Of a stretch of DNA of 64,000 nucleotides, positions 23,558 through 34,898 are shown one piece after another (the stretch's first letter is position 1; each line of letters opens with the position of its first letter). Both the position numbers and the translations under genes were made by a program. Where the stretch lies: positions 23,473,512 through 23,537,511 of the forward strand of contig NC_052352.1 in NCBI RefSeq assembly GCF_009727055.1, given 5' to 3'. The DNA is from Benincasa hispida. Lineage: Eukaryota; Streptophyta; Magnoliopsida; Cucurbitales; Cucurbitaceae. The notes beneath the pieces are model-generated. The model saw nothing but the letters and a program-made list of their open reading frames with translations, made no database searches and was not told where the DNA came from.

Positions 23558-24016
23558 TTAGTTCTTTCTATTTCGCAGTCTTAGTCCCACTAGGTGACCC
23601 TCAAACACTTTAGCCGAAAAGGCCTTTGTCAATGAATCAACAAAGTTGTCTTCAGAGGCAATCTGCATAACAATCACGTCTCCTCGGTGTATAATCTCCC
23701 TGATAAGATGGTACTTACGCTCTATGTGTTTTCCGCGCTTATGGCTTCTAGGTTCCTTTGAATTAGCAACTGCACTAATATTATCACAATATATAGTGAT
23801 AGGCAAATGCATATTTGGAATGACTTCCAAATCAGTCAAAAACTTTCTGAGTCATACCGCTTCTTTAGTTGCTTCACTAGCAGCTACATACTCTGCTTCC
23901 ATAGTGAAGTCATCAATACAACTTTTCTTGATACTTCTCTACACTATAGCTCCTCTGTTTAGAGTGAATACTGACCCTTAGAATCTATATCGATCTGAAA
24001 GTCAGAATCAGATCCC
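23558..24016 (-). pseudogene. Copia RNase H relic (element BC)
   Basis: The frame at 23839-23558 encodes ITIYCDNISAVANSKEP, then GKHIERKYHLIREIIHRGD and QIASEDNFVDSLTK, a typical copia RNase H end. Upstream, 23975-23840 carries MEAEYVAASEATKEAV followed by a stop where Trp is expected. At 24016/24017 the copia sequence jumps into a gypsy gag. The whole RT domain expected here is missing. Confidence 0.85.
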
Positions 24017-24467
24017 ACCTCTTTGCTTCATCCCGAAGTGTATACGGGCTTATTCCTTCTAGAGTCACGCCAGGGATGGAGAATGTATTACACATCTCAA
24101 CAAAACTGGTCAGGTGTGCGTGCGGGTCTTTTCCTTGTAGACCTCCAAACTGTCCCACATTCTGAATCATTTGGAACATGACTGGCTTGATTTCAAATCT
24201 CGTATTCTTCTTCACTGTAGGTCTTGCTATACTAGGCGAGAAGTCCAATAAATTAGGTGCCGCATAGTTCCTCATGGGAATGTTGCGGTCAGCGACCAGA
24301 AACACTAGGACTTGTGTTAGCCAATTTATTCTTCGATTCCCCCCAGGCCAATCATTGTTGTTTGCCATGTTTCTTCTTCGCCTCGTATAGTTCTGACGTG
24401 CTCTTGCGTGAAAGGTTAACTCGATCTTTGGGTCGACGTCAAATTCTGGTTCAATCCCAGTACTCAT
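24017..24467 (-). pseudogene. Ty3/gypsy (Athila/Tat-like) gag fragment
   Basis: The frame starts at MSTGIEPEFDVDPKIEL (24467). It continues through RNYAAPNLLDFSPSIARP and MIQNVGQFGGLQGKDPHAHL to TLRDEAKRW, all typical of the gag of tRNA-Asp-primed plant gypsy elements. It ends by fusing to copia RNase H codons (about 10 residues) before a stop at 23985. It is only the N-terminal part of gag, and a stretch near 24055-24070 has lost residues. The gag is preceded in its own orientation by a primer site and LTR, as in a gypsy 5' end. Confidence 0.85.
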
Positions 24468-24560
24468 ACACCGTCAACCTGCTCTTGACGTAAACAGATT
24501 GTACAATAGATATCTGTCCTGTAAAATACCACAAAAATATTCAGCATTAAAAATTGCCAA

Positions 24561-24578
24561 TCTCAGGCAACGACGCCA
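24561..24578 (-). other. tRNA-Asp-like primer binding site
   Basis: The minus strand reads TGGCGTCGTTGCCTGAGA. The plant gypsy tRNA-Asp site is TGGCGCCGTTGCCGGGGA, so three bases differ. It sits six bases from the LTR and defines its end. Confidence 0.8.
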
Positions 24579-24584
24579 AAAACT

Positions 24585-25440
24585 TGTTAGCTTATGATTT
24601 GATTCGTTTGTCGTGTATTGCCAACAAATTATGAGGTTGATGATGTATGCGTTTTGCGATAATAATAAATGCGATGCTACATTCTAAATGATGTATACGG
24701 TGATGCTTAGATGTTTTCGTAGTATGCGTTCGTGTAGTGTACGTTGGAACCAAGTATAATTCCAATGCAAGTTTCTCAGAGTGATCTGAGGTCGAACACG
24801 GGGATTGCGGTGATTAATGCGATACTGATGTGATATATGCGACCGGGAAAATAAAAGAATAATGAATTGGATTTGAAAAGTAGAATGAAGTAAAGAGTAA
24901 AATGCAATAAAGAATAGAATGCGATGATAAATAAAGTGCGATAATAAAATGCGGTGATAAGTAAATTGCGGTGATAAAATAAGATGCAATAATAAAGTAG
25001 AATGTGGTAACCAATAAATGAATAAACAATTAAATATACAAATTGAGGACTGGCTGTGAAGATGTGCAAATATCCGATGAATGCGGTGGAAAGTCTTGTG
25101 AAATGTGTCAAAAAGAGAATGGGTTGGGGGAAAGAACATCGCAAGTTCATCAATCTTGTTGAGGACACAACTAAGGTTCCGCTTTCCCTTGGCTTATACC
25201 TTTCAGTGATCGACCGCGTTACCATATGTCTATGGTGAAATAGGGATGAACATGGTGAATGTAAGGTTGTTTCTATTTCTGGAAATACTTCTCGCTTTAG
25301 TTAATACATTTTTCTAACATTCTTTCGAGAGGCGGAATAACATCTTCACTTCTGCTCTCACAGGTGAAGATGCCGTTAAGCATGCTTTAGCTAAACTCAA
25401 CCGATTTCTTCAACAACGATTAACTTACTCGCTTAATCCT
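24585..25440 (-). mobile_element. 3' part of a gypsy LTR (family Gyp-1)
   Basis: Starts (plus strand) TGTTAGCTTATG beside the primer site. It shares with 61007-63073 the segment caagtttctc.g.gtgatctgaggtcgaac and, in reverse, aaatagaaacaac-like text with 41050. It contains a degenerate tandem series of about 17-bp units (atgcggtgataaataa) at 24890-25020. The long minus-strand frames at 24684-25225 are LTR shadows. The right edge is approximate; copia integrase sequence resumes near 25440. Confidence 0.7.
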
Positions 25441-26485
25441 TCCCCCTTACCCTGAAGGATTAGTAGTTTCTCTTGATCTATCTATAGTTTCTCTTGTATC
25501 TCACTTAGTACTAGCTTACTGTGAAGTTAATGATTTTTAATGTAGTATTCCTCTAGAAATGTTGCATTTATTGACCAAATACTTTATCTTCCTAAGGATC
25601 ATAAAAATAACCACTTTTGTCTCTTTAGGATAGCCTACAAATAGGCATACCTTTGAACGACATTCTAGCTTCTTTGGATTTTGCACCAACACATGTGCTG
25701 AACATCCCCAAATCCTGAAGTGATGTAAACTACCATTACGTTCTCTCCATAACTCGTAAGTTATTTTTTAAACACTTTTCGAGAGAACCATATTTAATAT
25801 ATACACCATGGTCCCTACTGCGTGACCCCAAAAAGAGCTTGGCAACTGTGCATAACTCATCATAGAACGAATCATGTCCAACAGGGTTCTATTTCTCCTT
25901 TCTGCAACACCATTTTGTTGAGGTGTGCCAAGTGTTGTGAGTTGTGATTGAATTCCGTGTTCTATCAAATAGTCCTTGAATTTTAAGTCAATATATTCAT
26001 CACCTCGATCTAATCGAAGTGTTTTAATCTTTTTACCTAATTGGTTTTCAACCTCTGCCTTATATTCCTTTAACTTTTCTAGTGTATTGGACTTATGATG
26101 TATTAGGTAAATGTAGCCATACCTTGAATAATCATCGATGAAGCTAATAAAATATTCATACCCTTCTCTCGCTTTAAAATTCATTAGACCACAAAGGTCT
26201 GAATGTACTAGCTCTAAGGGTTCTTTGGCTCTGACCTTTCCCAGTAAAAGATCTTTTGGTCATTTTACCCTCAAGAAAAGATTCACATAGTGGTAAAGAG
26301 ATATCTTCTAACTGGTTTAGAAGTCCACTCTTAACCAATCTCCCAATCCTATTGAGATTAATGTGACCTAGTCTTAAGTGCCAAAGATAGGATTTTGGAG
26401 AAAATTTTCTTTTCTTATGATGAGTTTTAGCTGTTTTAAACATCTCTATATTCAAAATGGCTTTTACCTCAGTCGGTTTTAACAC
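25441..26485 (-). pseudogene. Copia integrase relic (element BC)
   Basis: The pre-integrase part at 26485-26240 reads YLWHLRLGHINLNRIGRLV and keeps both His, followed by CESFLEGKM where CESC is normal. A frameshift near 26215 splits DLCG from the core. The core at 26184-25768 has FIDDYSRYGYIYL, LRLDRGDEY (second Asp kept) and GTPQQNGVAERRNRTL (Glu kept). The C-terminal part near 25640-25470 is frameshifted, with several stops. The gypsy fragment begins downstream where RT should follow. Confidence 0.85.
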
Positions 26486-26823
26486 TATAAGTTATTCTCT
26501 AGATCTGCAGAACATACTATATTACCTTTGAGATAATAGACATTTCATTATATTCAAAAGAAAATTTGTAATTTTGTTCTAGCAAACATGAGTTAGAAAT
26601 TAAATTCCTTTTCATAAAAGAAATATAATAAACATTTTCAAGTAAAATGTGTCTATCTCCAATAAATAACTTTATATCTCTCACTGCTTTAGTCGAAATA
26701 ACCTCCTCAGTCCCTATCCTAAAGGTTGCTCCACCTTCTGTAAGTTGTCTCTAGGAACTAGTTTCTTGAGCAAAAGTACAGATATGATTAGCGGTACCTA
26801 AATCTAATATCCTGGTTAACTTA
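26486..26823 (-). pseudogene. Copia protease remnant (element BC)
   Basis: No long frame, but the minus strand retains the segment after the protease motif. Examples are the piece near 26745-26770 before a stop, and stretches near 26650-26690 matching the 19590-19800 protease of element L. The catalytic triplet is not recognisable, although CLVEND-like codons appear near 26840 in another frame. Confidence 0.6.
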
Positions 26824-27003
26824 TCATTTTCCACCAAGCATGTCACAATGACAAGTATCATATTTACTTTGTTGTGCCTTCTGGTCAGTAACAGAATTGG
26901 GAGATAGAGGACATTCTTCTGTTAAAAAATAGTCTAAATTATCAACTACAATTATATTTAATTTCCATGTTGATTTACCGTTGGAAGCGAGTAAATTTGA
27001 AGA
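26824..27003 (-). pseudogene. Copia gag N-terminus fused to gag end (element BC)
   Basis: The frame begins MLNSSNLLASNGKSTWKL and keeps about 45 residues of the gag start (VVDNLDYFLTEECPL). It then passes straight into sequence found after the zinc knuckle (KYD near 26860). The central gag domain and knuckle, roughly 600 bp, are deleted. Confidence 0.8.
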
Positions 27004-27632
27004 ATTTAACATGCTAGAATTATAAACAAATTCTAATTAGTGAATTGTTTCTAATCCCAATCAATTTTTAGCAAAGTAATAATGTACCCAAATTTCATTA
27101 TTTTATTTGCGACGATACTTAGTGAGTCAGAATAAGTGGTACCGAGGGGCAATATAATACTCCTTCACTAAAGTAAGACATTCTTGACTAAATACTATTT
27201 CCAGAATAAATCATATTCCAATAGTCATTTAGCTACCGTTTTCGGTCAAGAACTTACTAACACTTAGTAATTCTATAAGTATAACCCTCCACTTTAAGAT
27301 CTCAGAGATTAACAGCCCCAACGATGCTACCGAATTGGAGAGACAAAGTTGGGAAGCGACCTAAGAAATCCTATCCATTTCTGGAGTTTGAATTGTTTCG
27401 AATCCTATGTTACAACCCTCTGAGGGGATAGTCGTGGTTAGCGACTAGCTAATGCCAACTTAAAGATGAAAAATAGGCGCAACATATGAATCTCATGGTC
27501 CAAACTAAGTAAGAGATCACAAGACACGTTGACACACATCCTTCACCCACTTACTATGAACTACTCCCTCTATTCACCTTACTATTGACCCATGGAAACA
27601 GTTTCCAAGTGGAGGTCACTTCCTGGGTGACA
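27004..27632 (-). other. Copia leader, gag-proximal part (element BC)
   Basis: Non-coding; nearly parallel to 42456-43050. It ends at gggtgaca, where an LTR interrupts it, and continues at 29589. Confidence 0.7.
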
Positions 27633-29588
27633 TGATTGCACATGTTGGTTTAAGAAACATGCAACGGAAGAAAACGGGATCATTAAGCATTCTAATTCAT
27701 TAATTTTGACATCAAAATAAGCATGTTCACAAAGAATTAAGATAGTTTCAACACATACCTTTGAAAAACCTCTTGAATCTTGATCTTCAGCAACAATCTC
27801 CTTTTCATTTGGTTGTAAACCACTACAAGACCTTCTCTACTATTCTCTTGGAGTCTTAGATTGAGTTATGGGACTCAAAACAAGCTTGAACTTAGGGAAT
27901 TGGAGGAGAGGTTTTCTGGTTTTTCAGCTTGTTGAAGAACACCTTCTTCAACCTTCAAGAACTTAGCAATTCAATAATTACATCAGCTTTTCCACTCAAT
28001 CAAAAATGGTTTTATTACATGACTCTCATGCAAAACTTATCACCTCAAGTGATTCCAGCTATCCCTTGAATTTGGTGGTGCAATTATGTGTAAGAAGCTG
28101 ACTAACCTTTTTACTTGAAAGTAGGAAAATCCCAAATTTCCCTCCTTTTCTCTCTCTCTCTTTTAATTTTATTTTGAAATTTGATTTACAAAAACAAAAC
28201 TTTTTCCAATTTTAATTTTTTAATTACAATTGAAATTTTATTAAGTTTACAAAAATTAATTAAATAATTAATTTTTCTAATATTATTAATAATTAATAAT
28301 TAATTAAATAATTTTATTAATTTTATTAATTTAATATCAAATATTAAATTAATTTGTCACCAATTCCATTACTATGAATAATTATTCATGAAATTAATGT
28401 TTAAATCATATTTATATATTAATCTATTCTCCAATTATGTTTAATTCCAAAATTAAATGTGTAATTATATCACATATAATTACTAATTCCCTTAATTCGA
28501 ATTTGAACGTTTCAAATCAACTTATCATGCTATTCCAAGACTAATCCATTTGTGAGCTAGTAGGGGGACCTAATGAACCTATAGATCATAGGCTCCAACA
28601 ATATGAGATTAATTGGCTAAACTTTTTACACCAAATTAACCCCCATTTGTTAACTACTGGGTCAATCCACTAAAGCCTAGTAGTTACACTTCCCTCACTG
28701 TAGATATATTGTGTCCACTCGATATAACCATAATTAGTAAGTTAACCCTTCATAGGTTGTTCGTAATAACGACTGAGTCAAAAGGCTGTTTTACCCTCGA
28801 GATTACCTTTTGTTCCTTAAGTCCCACTAATCCTCTAATGAATCATTTGTTTGTGATCCAATCATCAAATTGAGTCCCTCTTGGGCCAATAAGAGGGTGG
28901 GGCCTCTTATTCTAGACCCAAAATCAGGGAACAACCTCTCTATTATCCTTGAAAGCAGGTAGGATTAAATTCCATCTTGCACCCTATGTCCCAAACTATT
29001 TACCTGGTTTTACCCCTGAAATGAGAGACTTATTAAGCCAGCGTTGTTGAGCCAACCCTCACCTATAAGAATCTAAGGATAATTCCGAATAAACAGGAGT
29101 TCATAGTTAGCTCAGGATTAAGGTCAAGTTGCCTAGGCCATCGTTGTGAAATAGTCACTCTTAAACAGTAAACAACATTATAAAGTAAGAGTGGTTTATT
29201 TCTTGGTCCGATCTTATGCAAACTCATTGCACAGAACGCCCCTACTCCTCATGTCACCACATGTATGAAACAGGATCACTTGTTCTGTAGCACTTTACAA
29301 CTCAATGTAACAACTACAGATAGGGCTGCATCTGATAGTATTACCAGAATAAGGCACCCAACCTTATTCATATACTATAGATCATTTTGACTATTTACTC
29401 GAACCTGATCCACTCTTATATCTCCACATAAAGTTCAAGTACTCATATACTAGTCATGGATTTTTTAGTTTATTGGATTTATTTCTAAAACGAAATAAGC
29501 AATTCATATATTCGATAACAACTTTATCAATTTACAGAATGAGTTTATTATTTATAAACCACGAGTTTTTAGGACATAAAACCCAACA
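27633..29588 (-). mobile_element. Copia LTR (Cop-1 relative) inserted in the BC leader
   Basis: 1956 bp, plus-strand termini TGATTGCACATGTTGG and CATAAAACCCAACA. No primer site or polypurine tract adjoins it, and leader sequence lies on both sides, so it behaves as a solo LTR. The 5-bp flanks differ (tgaca left, tcatt right), so either the duplication has decayed or the insertion was rearranged. No gene inside. Confidence 0.75.
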
Positions 29589-30748
29589 TCATTGATCTCA
29601 TGGTGTGAACTCTTAGGGACGTGAGAGCTAAGAATAACATATTCTATATGTTATTAATCTCCTACTGAAGTGTTCTATTTGTTTTTGGGTAAATATTTAC
29701 TTAGGAATGTTCCAGCTAATTAGACAACCTAAGTCTATGTGGTTTATCCAAGTATAATGTTTATAATTGGATTTAACCTACGATGTCTAGGTGAAAAATC
29801 AATTTTAACACCTCACATCGCTCATGTGTGCTCATGAAATCGGTTAACAACACTCAATTATTCGGGCATAATCCCCAGGTAGGAGGTGTTCCGTGGACTG
29901 TCAACTTATGTACCCCTAGCTTAGATAAGATTATATACCAGTTGAGTTTGTAACCGTATTTCACAAGATGCCAACCTATTTTAACTATTAAAACAAGTAG
30001 TTGACCTACGTGAGCATGCCTTTATCTTTGTTATGGATTTTGATGTCTAATCCGATTTTATAACAACTTATAAAATAATAGGCACATTTTGCATTCATAA
30101 CATGCTTTTATATAACAACTATATAAACATTCATTCCATGCATTAATATAACAACTTATATAAAAAAATATGGAATCCTACACATGCATACTATACATTA
30201 TAACACTTATAATATACTTGCAATGCATGCTACATGCTTATCCTATGGTGGAATTTTAAATCTACATGACATATAATATGCACACTATAGATAAATTATT
30301 TAATTCATGCATTCACAATGCATAATTAAATAGTTTTGATATTCTATGCTAGCTAAAAGTTATACTTATTAAAATAATAAGCAAAAAACATCCCTCGAAC
30401 CCCCGAACACTTCGGACTAGCTTGAACCACTTGAGAGGGGCTTGAACCGGCTTCAAAAACCCAAAAAAGCAAAAACCGCCAAACCGGTCAAAACCGGTCA
30501 AACCAGTTGAAATCGCCAGTCCAAACATCTGGATCAGCTGAGCCACCAAACCGGGAGTGTGGGTCGACGGGTCGGCAGAGCGGACGGCTTTGGCTGGCAG
30601 AACGAACTGGGCTGAAAATTGGGCTGGCCCGCGCAAGGACTTGGACCTGTTGTGCGCGCCTTAGGCCGTCTACGCGGAGCGAAAGACTGGAGCGCTGACG
30701 AAACGGTTCGGGTCGCGGCCGGGTTGTTGGACCAGGGAAGTTGCTACG
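29589..30748 (-). other. Copia leader, middle part (element BC)
   Basis: Non-coding DNA that includes the conserved leader block at 29869-29930 (ataatccccaggtaggagg). At 30480-30520 there is an aaaaccggtcaaacc-type repeat shared with 4640-4690 and 44330-44410. The 95- to 132-aa minus-strand frames here fall in leader and chromovirus DNA and have no domain. A chromovirus interrupts the leader at 30748. Confidence 0.65.
30744..30748. repeat. Target-site duplication CTACG, left copy
   Basis: CTACG before the 5' LTR is repeated exactly at 34536-34540 after the 3' LTR. Confidence 0.9.
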
Positions 30749-31241
30749 TGTAACGGTCATGCTTGTTCCAGGGCCTGTTCCCATGGCCGCATGCCCAATC
30801 CAACCCCCTTCTAGCATATTTTCATGTCCTGTATGTATTAGTTTAGTTAGCTTTGCTTTCTTTACATTTTCATTGTAAGTGACCACTCGCCCTTTTGAAT
30901 ATGCAAGGGCGCCAGTTGGCTTTTGTGTTCAGAATGCACTATATGGGGATAAGAACTACCACATTTCCTCAACCGAGTAGTACTCTATAAAGCCGTTGTT
31001 GTTGCTTATTGCTTTCTAGTCTACTACAATCTTTCTTTCTTTATTCACACTCACAAATCTTCTTACGAAAACTACTTTCTCCAACCGTTTTCTAAAACCG
31101 TTTTCCCTAAAACGGGGTGGAGGTTGCAAAGAGGCACTCGGTGTGCCGTCGGCAGTCCGTAATCGAGTTGGCTGGCTTGTTCGTGACGGGAACAAGTGCC
31201 GCACAATCGCTAAGAGAAGCTTCTGAAAGAGCGATGTGATA
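30749..31241 (+). mobile_element. 5' LTR of the chromovirus
   Basis: Starts TGTAACGGTCATG and ends GTGATA, where the 3' copy ends GTGACA, so the terminal CA has mutated to TA. TATAAA at 30986-30991 is a likely promoter core. It matches 34046-34535 closely, with small indels. Confidence 0.93.
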
Positions 31242-31243
31242 GT

Positions 31244-31255
31244 TGGTATCAGAGC
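31244..31255 (+). other. Primer binding site of the chromovirus
   Basis: Perfect TGGTATCAGAGC two bases after the LTR; initiator Met tRNA type. Confidence 0.9.
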
Positions 31256-31287
31256 CAGGTTGGCTTATAGAGGGAAATCAGTGATCA

Positions 31288-32500
31288 ATGTCGGCGACGA
31301 AGAACTTGAACAAGTCCCATGTGGACAGATTGGTAGAGATAGAAGAACAAATGCTCTACCTGAGAGAGGTCCCAGATAATGTTCGTTTCCTTGAGACTCG
31401 GATCAAGATTGCCGAGAACCCGATGGAATTGATGCGGTGGTTGGCCCGCTAGACGGATTACCCGTCAGAGAATTGATGATGAGGGTAAGAGACCTCGAGA
31501 CCAAAACAGTACGGTCCGGCAACTTTGAACGAGGCGAATAGCTCCTCGGGTTCTGTTGCCCACATAGAGGAGCGTGTCGAAGAGCTGGCCAGCTCCAAAA
31601 AGCAAACTTCAAGATGGTAACCGACCTATCTGAAGACTTCGATCGGCCTGGATGTCGTCAGAGCCGAGATAGCGGATGTGAGTGCGAGGGTGAATCTCAC
31701 CATCCGAGCGGTAGGGAACCAAAGCCCACCTGGGGGCGCAGGGGCAGTAAGCCGAATAAAAATCCCAGAACCAAAACCCTTCTGTGGGTGCGAGAAGCGA
31801 AAGCCCTGGAAAATTTATCTTCGACCTTGAGCAATACTTCAAGGACAACGAACACAGTGATGAAGCGAAAGTCAAATAGCAACGATGCATCTAATTGAAA
31901 GATGCAAAACTGTGGTGGAATCACGATTTACAGACATACAGGAAGGACGTTGCACTATTGATACTTGGATAGATTGAAACAAGAACTTCGTTCGCAGTTC
32001 TTCCCTGAAAATGTTGAGATCTTGGCTCGACGAAAACTCAGAGAGCTAAAGCAAACAAGTAACATATAGGGCTACGTAAAACAGTTTGCAGGACTCATGT
32101 TGGACATACGAATATGTCCGAAAAAGACAAGGTCTTTTGCTTTGTGGAGGGCTGAAACCGTGGGCAAAGCAAAGCTATATGAACAGAGAGTACAGAATCT
32201 CCCCTCTGCTTATGCGGCAGCTGAACGACTATACGACCTTAGCACTGACTCACAAGATGTGAGGAAGCAATCAACTTCCTCAAATGAGAAAACAGAAACC
32301 AGCCGTTCCAGCCCTCCAGGCCTGGGGGAGACAAGAACACGGGGGGGACCATAAATCATCCCAACCGAGATCAGGAAACAACTGCGGGGGCCGCCACAAC
32401 AGCATAACAATTACAATCGCCCCCTGTCTTTTTCATATGTAGAGGCCCACACAGGGCGCGTGAATGTCCAAATCAAACCGCGTTTAGTGCTTTTCAAGCC
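31288..32500 (+). pseudogene. Chromovirus gag relic
   Basis: Starts at ATG 31288 with MSATKNLNKSHVDRLVEIEE, which I recognise as the N-terminus of a plant chromovirus gag. A stop follows within about 60 codons. Later pieces in shifted frames include RRKLRELKQT near 32020 and KLYEQRVQNLPSAYAAAERL near 32170-32240. A zinc knuckle at about 32428-32463 reads FFICRGPHRAREC, with the first Cys changed to Phe. Gag would coat the element RNA; this copy cannot. Confidence 0.85.
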
Positions 32501-32665
32501 ACATTAGCCTCACCTCCGGAAACGAGGCCGAACTAAGAGACGGTAACCGAGCCAGCGGCAGAAATTGAAATCTCCAGAATGGGGCATTGAAATTTCTGTC
32601 TGCACTCAGAAGAATATGGGAAAGGCGACGGAGCCACTAGAGAAAGGTCTCATGTATGTGGACGC

Positions 32666-33020
32666 TTGGGTCAACCCAGGATCGGCCAAAAACCAATGGT
32701 TGACTCTGGGGCTACCTATAACTTCATGGCGGAAACGGAAGCTCGCCGCCTGAAATTGAATTGGAAAGAGATGCAGGAAAAGATGAAAGCTGTGAATTCC
32801 GCAGCCCTACCGATTTCGGGGATAGCGAAGAGAACTCCGGTAAAGTTAGGAGACTGGAAGGGCCTCGTCGACTTCGTGATTGTAAGATGGATGATTTTGA
32901 TTGTGTACTGGGGATGGAATTCCTACTTGAACATAAAGTCATACCAGTGCCCCTCGCCAAATGCTTAGTCATTACCGGATCTACACCGACCGTAGTCCAA
33001 GGCAAGTATCAAGCGGCCAA
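32666..33020 (+). pseudogene. Chromovirus aspartic protease relic
   Basis: The frame contains KPMVDSGATYNFMAETEARRL: the catalytic DSGAT is intact at about 32697-32715. The continuation, LDWKGLVDF..VRWMILIVYWGW, is frameshifted against the adjacent frame that keeps DDFDCVLGMEFLLEHKVIPVP (32890-32950). It would process gag-pol if intact. Confidence 0.8.
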
Positions 33021-33104
33021 ATGGAGGTGGAATGATCTCAGCCCTCCAATTGAAGAGGGGCCCGGCCCACGGACGAACCCACGTTCAGACCATCCCAGTA
33101 GAAT

Positions 33105-33320
33105 CAGTTGAGTCCACTGAGGGGAATCCCCCAAGACGACCTATTTGTCTTGGAAGAGTATCGAGACGTCAGGCCGAGAAGCTTGCCCAAGTCCCTACCC
33201 CCACGAAGGGGGATTGACCATGAGTTCGAGTTGTTGCCGAGGGCAAAGCCGCCTGCCAGGAAGGTATATATCAGATGGCCCCGCCCGATTGGCTGGCGTC
33301 GAAAACAGTCAGACGAGTTG
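33105..33320 (+). pseudogene. Start of chromovirus RT, truncated
   Basis: The frame holds LEEYRDVRPRSLPKSLPPRRG and IDHEFELLPRAKPPARKVY, the usual lead-in to the gypsy RT. The polymerase palm never follows. The sequence passes within about 100 bp to integrase-tail sequence, so the deletion begins here. Confidence 0.8.
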
Positions 33321-33387
33321 TTAGGTATGACTCAGCTTAGCTTCGATATCAGCAGAGTTCCGCGGTCGGAAAGGCGGCCCTCGAAGT

Positions 33388-33702
33388 GTGCGACAGAAAG
33401 CCACTCAGGCCACACTTGTGGACCACCCTTATGCAGGCAAGAGTCCTCAGACACATAACTTCACTAAAGAGTGGAGCAAAACCCCTGAGATAGCTCGCGC
33501 CTACCTAGAAAGAGCATCAAGGAGAGTGAAGAAATGGGCTGGTAAGAAGCGGAGGGCCCTTGAGTTTCAAGCTGGGGACAAGGTCCTGATCAAGCTACGA
33601 CCGGGACAGTTTCAGTTCCGAGGCCAGAGAGACCAACGGCTAGTAAGGAAATACGAAGGTCCAGTGGAGGTAATTGAGAAAGGTCGGGAGAACCTCATAT
33701 AG
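33388..33702 (+). pseudogene. Chromovirus integrase C-terminal region
   Basis: The frame reads ATQATLVDHPYAGKSPQ, then KKWAGKKRRALEFQAGDKVLI and LVRKYEGPVEVIEK, the GPY/F-type tail of gypsy integrases. A stop at 33700 precedes the chromodomain. The catalytic core is absent. Confidence 0.82.
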
Positions 33703-33849
33703 GGTTCAGTTACCCTCATGGATGAAGATTCATTCGGTCATCGCGTGTGAACCTCCTGAAGCCCTATCATCCCGAACCCGAGGATGGACAGCGGGACATG
33801 CTAAGGCGCCCATCAGTCACGATGAAGAGTTTTGCTGAGAAGAAGATGC

Positions 33850-34015
33850 ACAAATCTTGGGTAAACGTACGCGCCGCAGTGGAAGACCCAGACGAGAACT
33901 GACAGAGTTCTTGGTGAAATGGAAGGATCTCCCCGATGAAGAGATCAGTTGGGAGCGGGCCGAAGACTTGAAGAATGCGGCTCCGGCCATCGCAGGTTTT
34001 GAACAGGTCGGTTGA
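33850..34015 (+). pseudogene. Chromodomain of the chromovirus
   Basis: About 50 codons read RRELTEFLVKWKDLPDEEIS followed by WERAEDL, a chromodomain core with its aromatic and WE signature. It ends at a TGA near 34014. In chromoviruses this domain directs integration toward particular chromatin. It is cut from the upstream frame by stops. It is the clearest evidence for the lineage. Confidence 0.88.
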
Positions 34016-34045
34016 CGGGGACGTCAACCATTTAAGTGGGAGAAA

Positions 34046-34535
34046 TGTAACGGTCATGCGGTCCAGGGCCTGTTGCCCATGGCCGCATGCCCAACCAACC
34101 CCCTTCTAGCATATTTTCATGTCCTGTATTGTATTAGTTTAGTTAGCTTGCTTTCTTTACATTTTCATTGTAAGTGACCACTCGCCCTTTGCATATGCAA
34201 GGGCGCCAGTTGGCTTTTTGTTCAGAATGCACTATATGGGGATAAGACTAACCATCATTTCCTCATACCCGGAGTAGTACTCTATATAAGCCGTTGTTGT
34301 TGCTTATTGCTTTCTAGTCTACTACAATCTTCTCTTTATTCACACTCACAAATCTTCTTACGAAAACTTTTTCTCCAAACCCGTTTCTAAAACCGTTTTC
34401 CCTAAAACGGGGGTGGAGGTTGCAAGAGGCACTCGTGTGCGCGCAGGTCCGTAATCGAGTTGGCTGGCTTGTTCGTGAGCGGGAACAAGTGCCGCACAAT
34501 CGCTAAGAGAAGCTTCTGAAAGAGCGATTGTGACA
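34046..34535 (+). mobile_element. 3' LTR of the chromovirus
   Basis: 490 bp, TGTAACGGTCATG to GATTGTGACA, preceded by a purine-rich tract and followed by the CTACG duplication. Its promoter core reads tctatataag, where the 5' copy has tctataaag. Confidence 0.93.
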
Positions 34536-34540
34536 CTACG

Positions 34541-34885
34541 CGCGTCAGCAACACCTTGCGGGTCAGACGCCACTCCAGGTCGGGTCTTCGGGGCAAAGCT
34601 GGGTCTGGGAGCAACTTTCAGGTCTATGAGTAAAATTCACCAGATTTGGAGCTGTCCTCTTTGTCGGAACCGAGCAATTACAGCTCTAATGACTAGCAAA
34701 CTTACAAATCCTTCATGACACGTTAAAGCCCATAAAACACTGGGCAATTACAATAATTATTACAATCCAAGAGAGAAAAAAGGATGCCAATACAGAAATT
34801 ATCCATTTTAATCCACAACTATTCATCACATGAATCAATACCTATCATATGCAGAAATTAACCAAAAGTTGAGTACTTTAAACAT
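34541..34885 (-). other. Copia leader, primer-proximal part (element BC)
   Basis: Non-coding continuation after the chromovirus. It parallels 44560-44800 (cagctctaatgact, ttacaaatc) and runs to the primer site. No gene. Confidence 0.7.
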
Positions 34886-34897
34886 GCTCTGATACCA
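34886..34897 (-). other. Primer binding site of element BC
   Basis: The minus strand reads TGGTATCAGAGC, perfect, one base from the LTR. Confidence 0.92.
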
Positions 34898-34898
34898 A

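Larger units (their letters stand above)
30749..34535 (+). mobile_element. Internally deleted Ty3/gypsy chromovirus, both LTRs present
   Basis: A 3787-bp element with 493-bp and 490-bp LTRs, perfect CTACG duplications, a primer site at 31244-31255 and a purine run aagtgggagaaa before the 3' LTR. The order is gag, protease, a short start of RT, the tail of integrase and a chromodomain. The catalytic RT, RNase H and the integrase core are missing, as an internal deletion near 33300-33390. It is therefore non-autonomous, as well as frameshifted. GC content is clearly higher than in the neighbouring copia DNA. Confidence 0.93.

Noticed and set aside
24684..25225. Minus-strand frames of 71-151 aa rich in Phe, Ile, Leu and Tyr that look like membrane proteins
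   Set aside because: They overlap each other in several frames and lie in an AT-rich gypsy LTR; the hydrophobic look follows from base composition.
30349..30886. Minus-strand frames of 95 and 132 aa as a host gene
   Set aside because: They span the junction of copia leader and chromovirus LTR and have no domain; the insertion boundary cuts through them.
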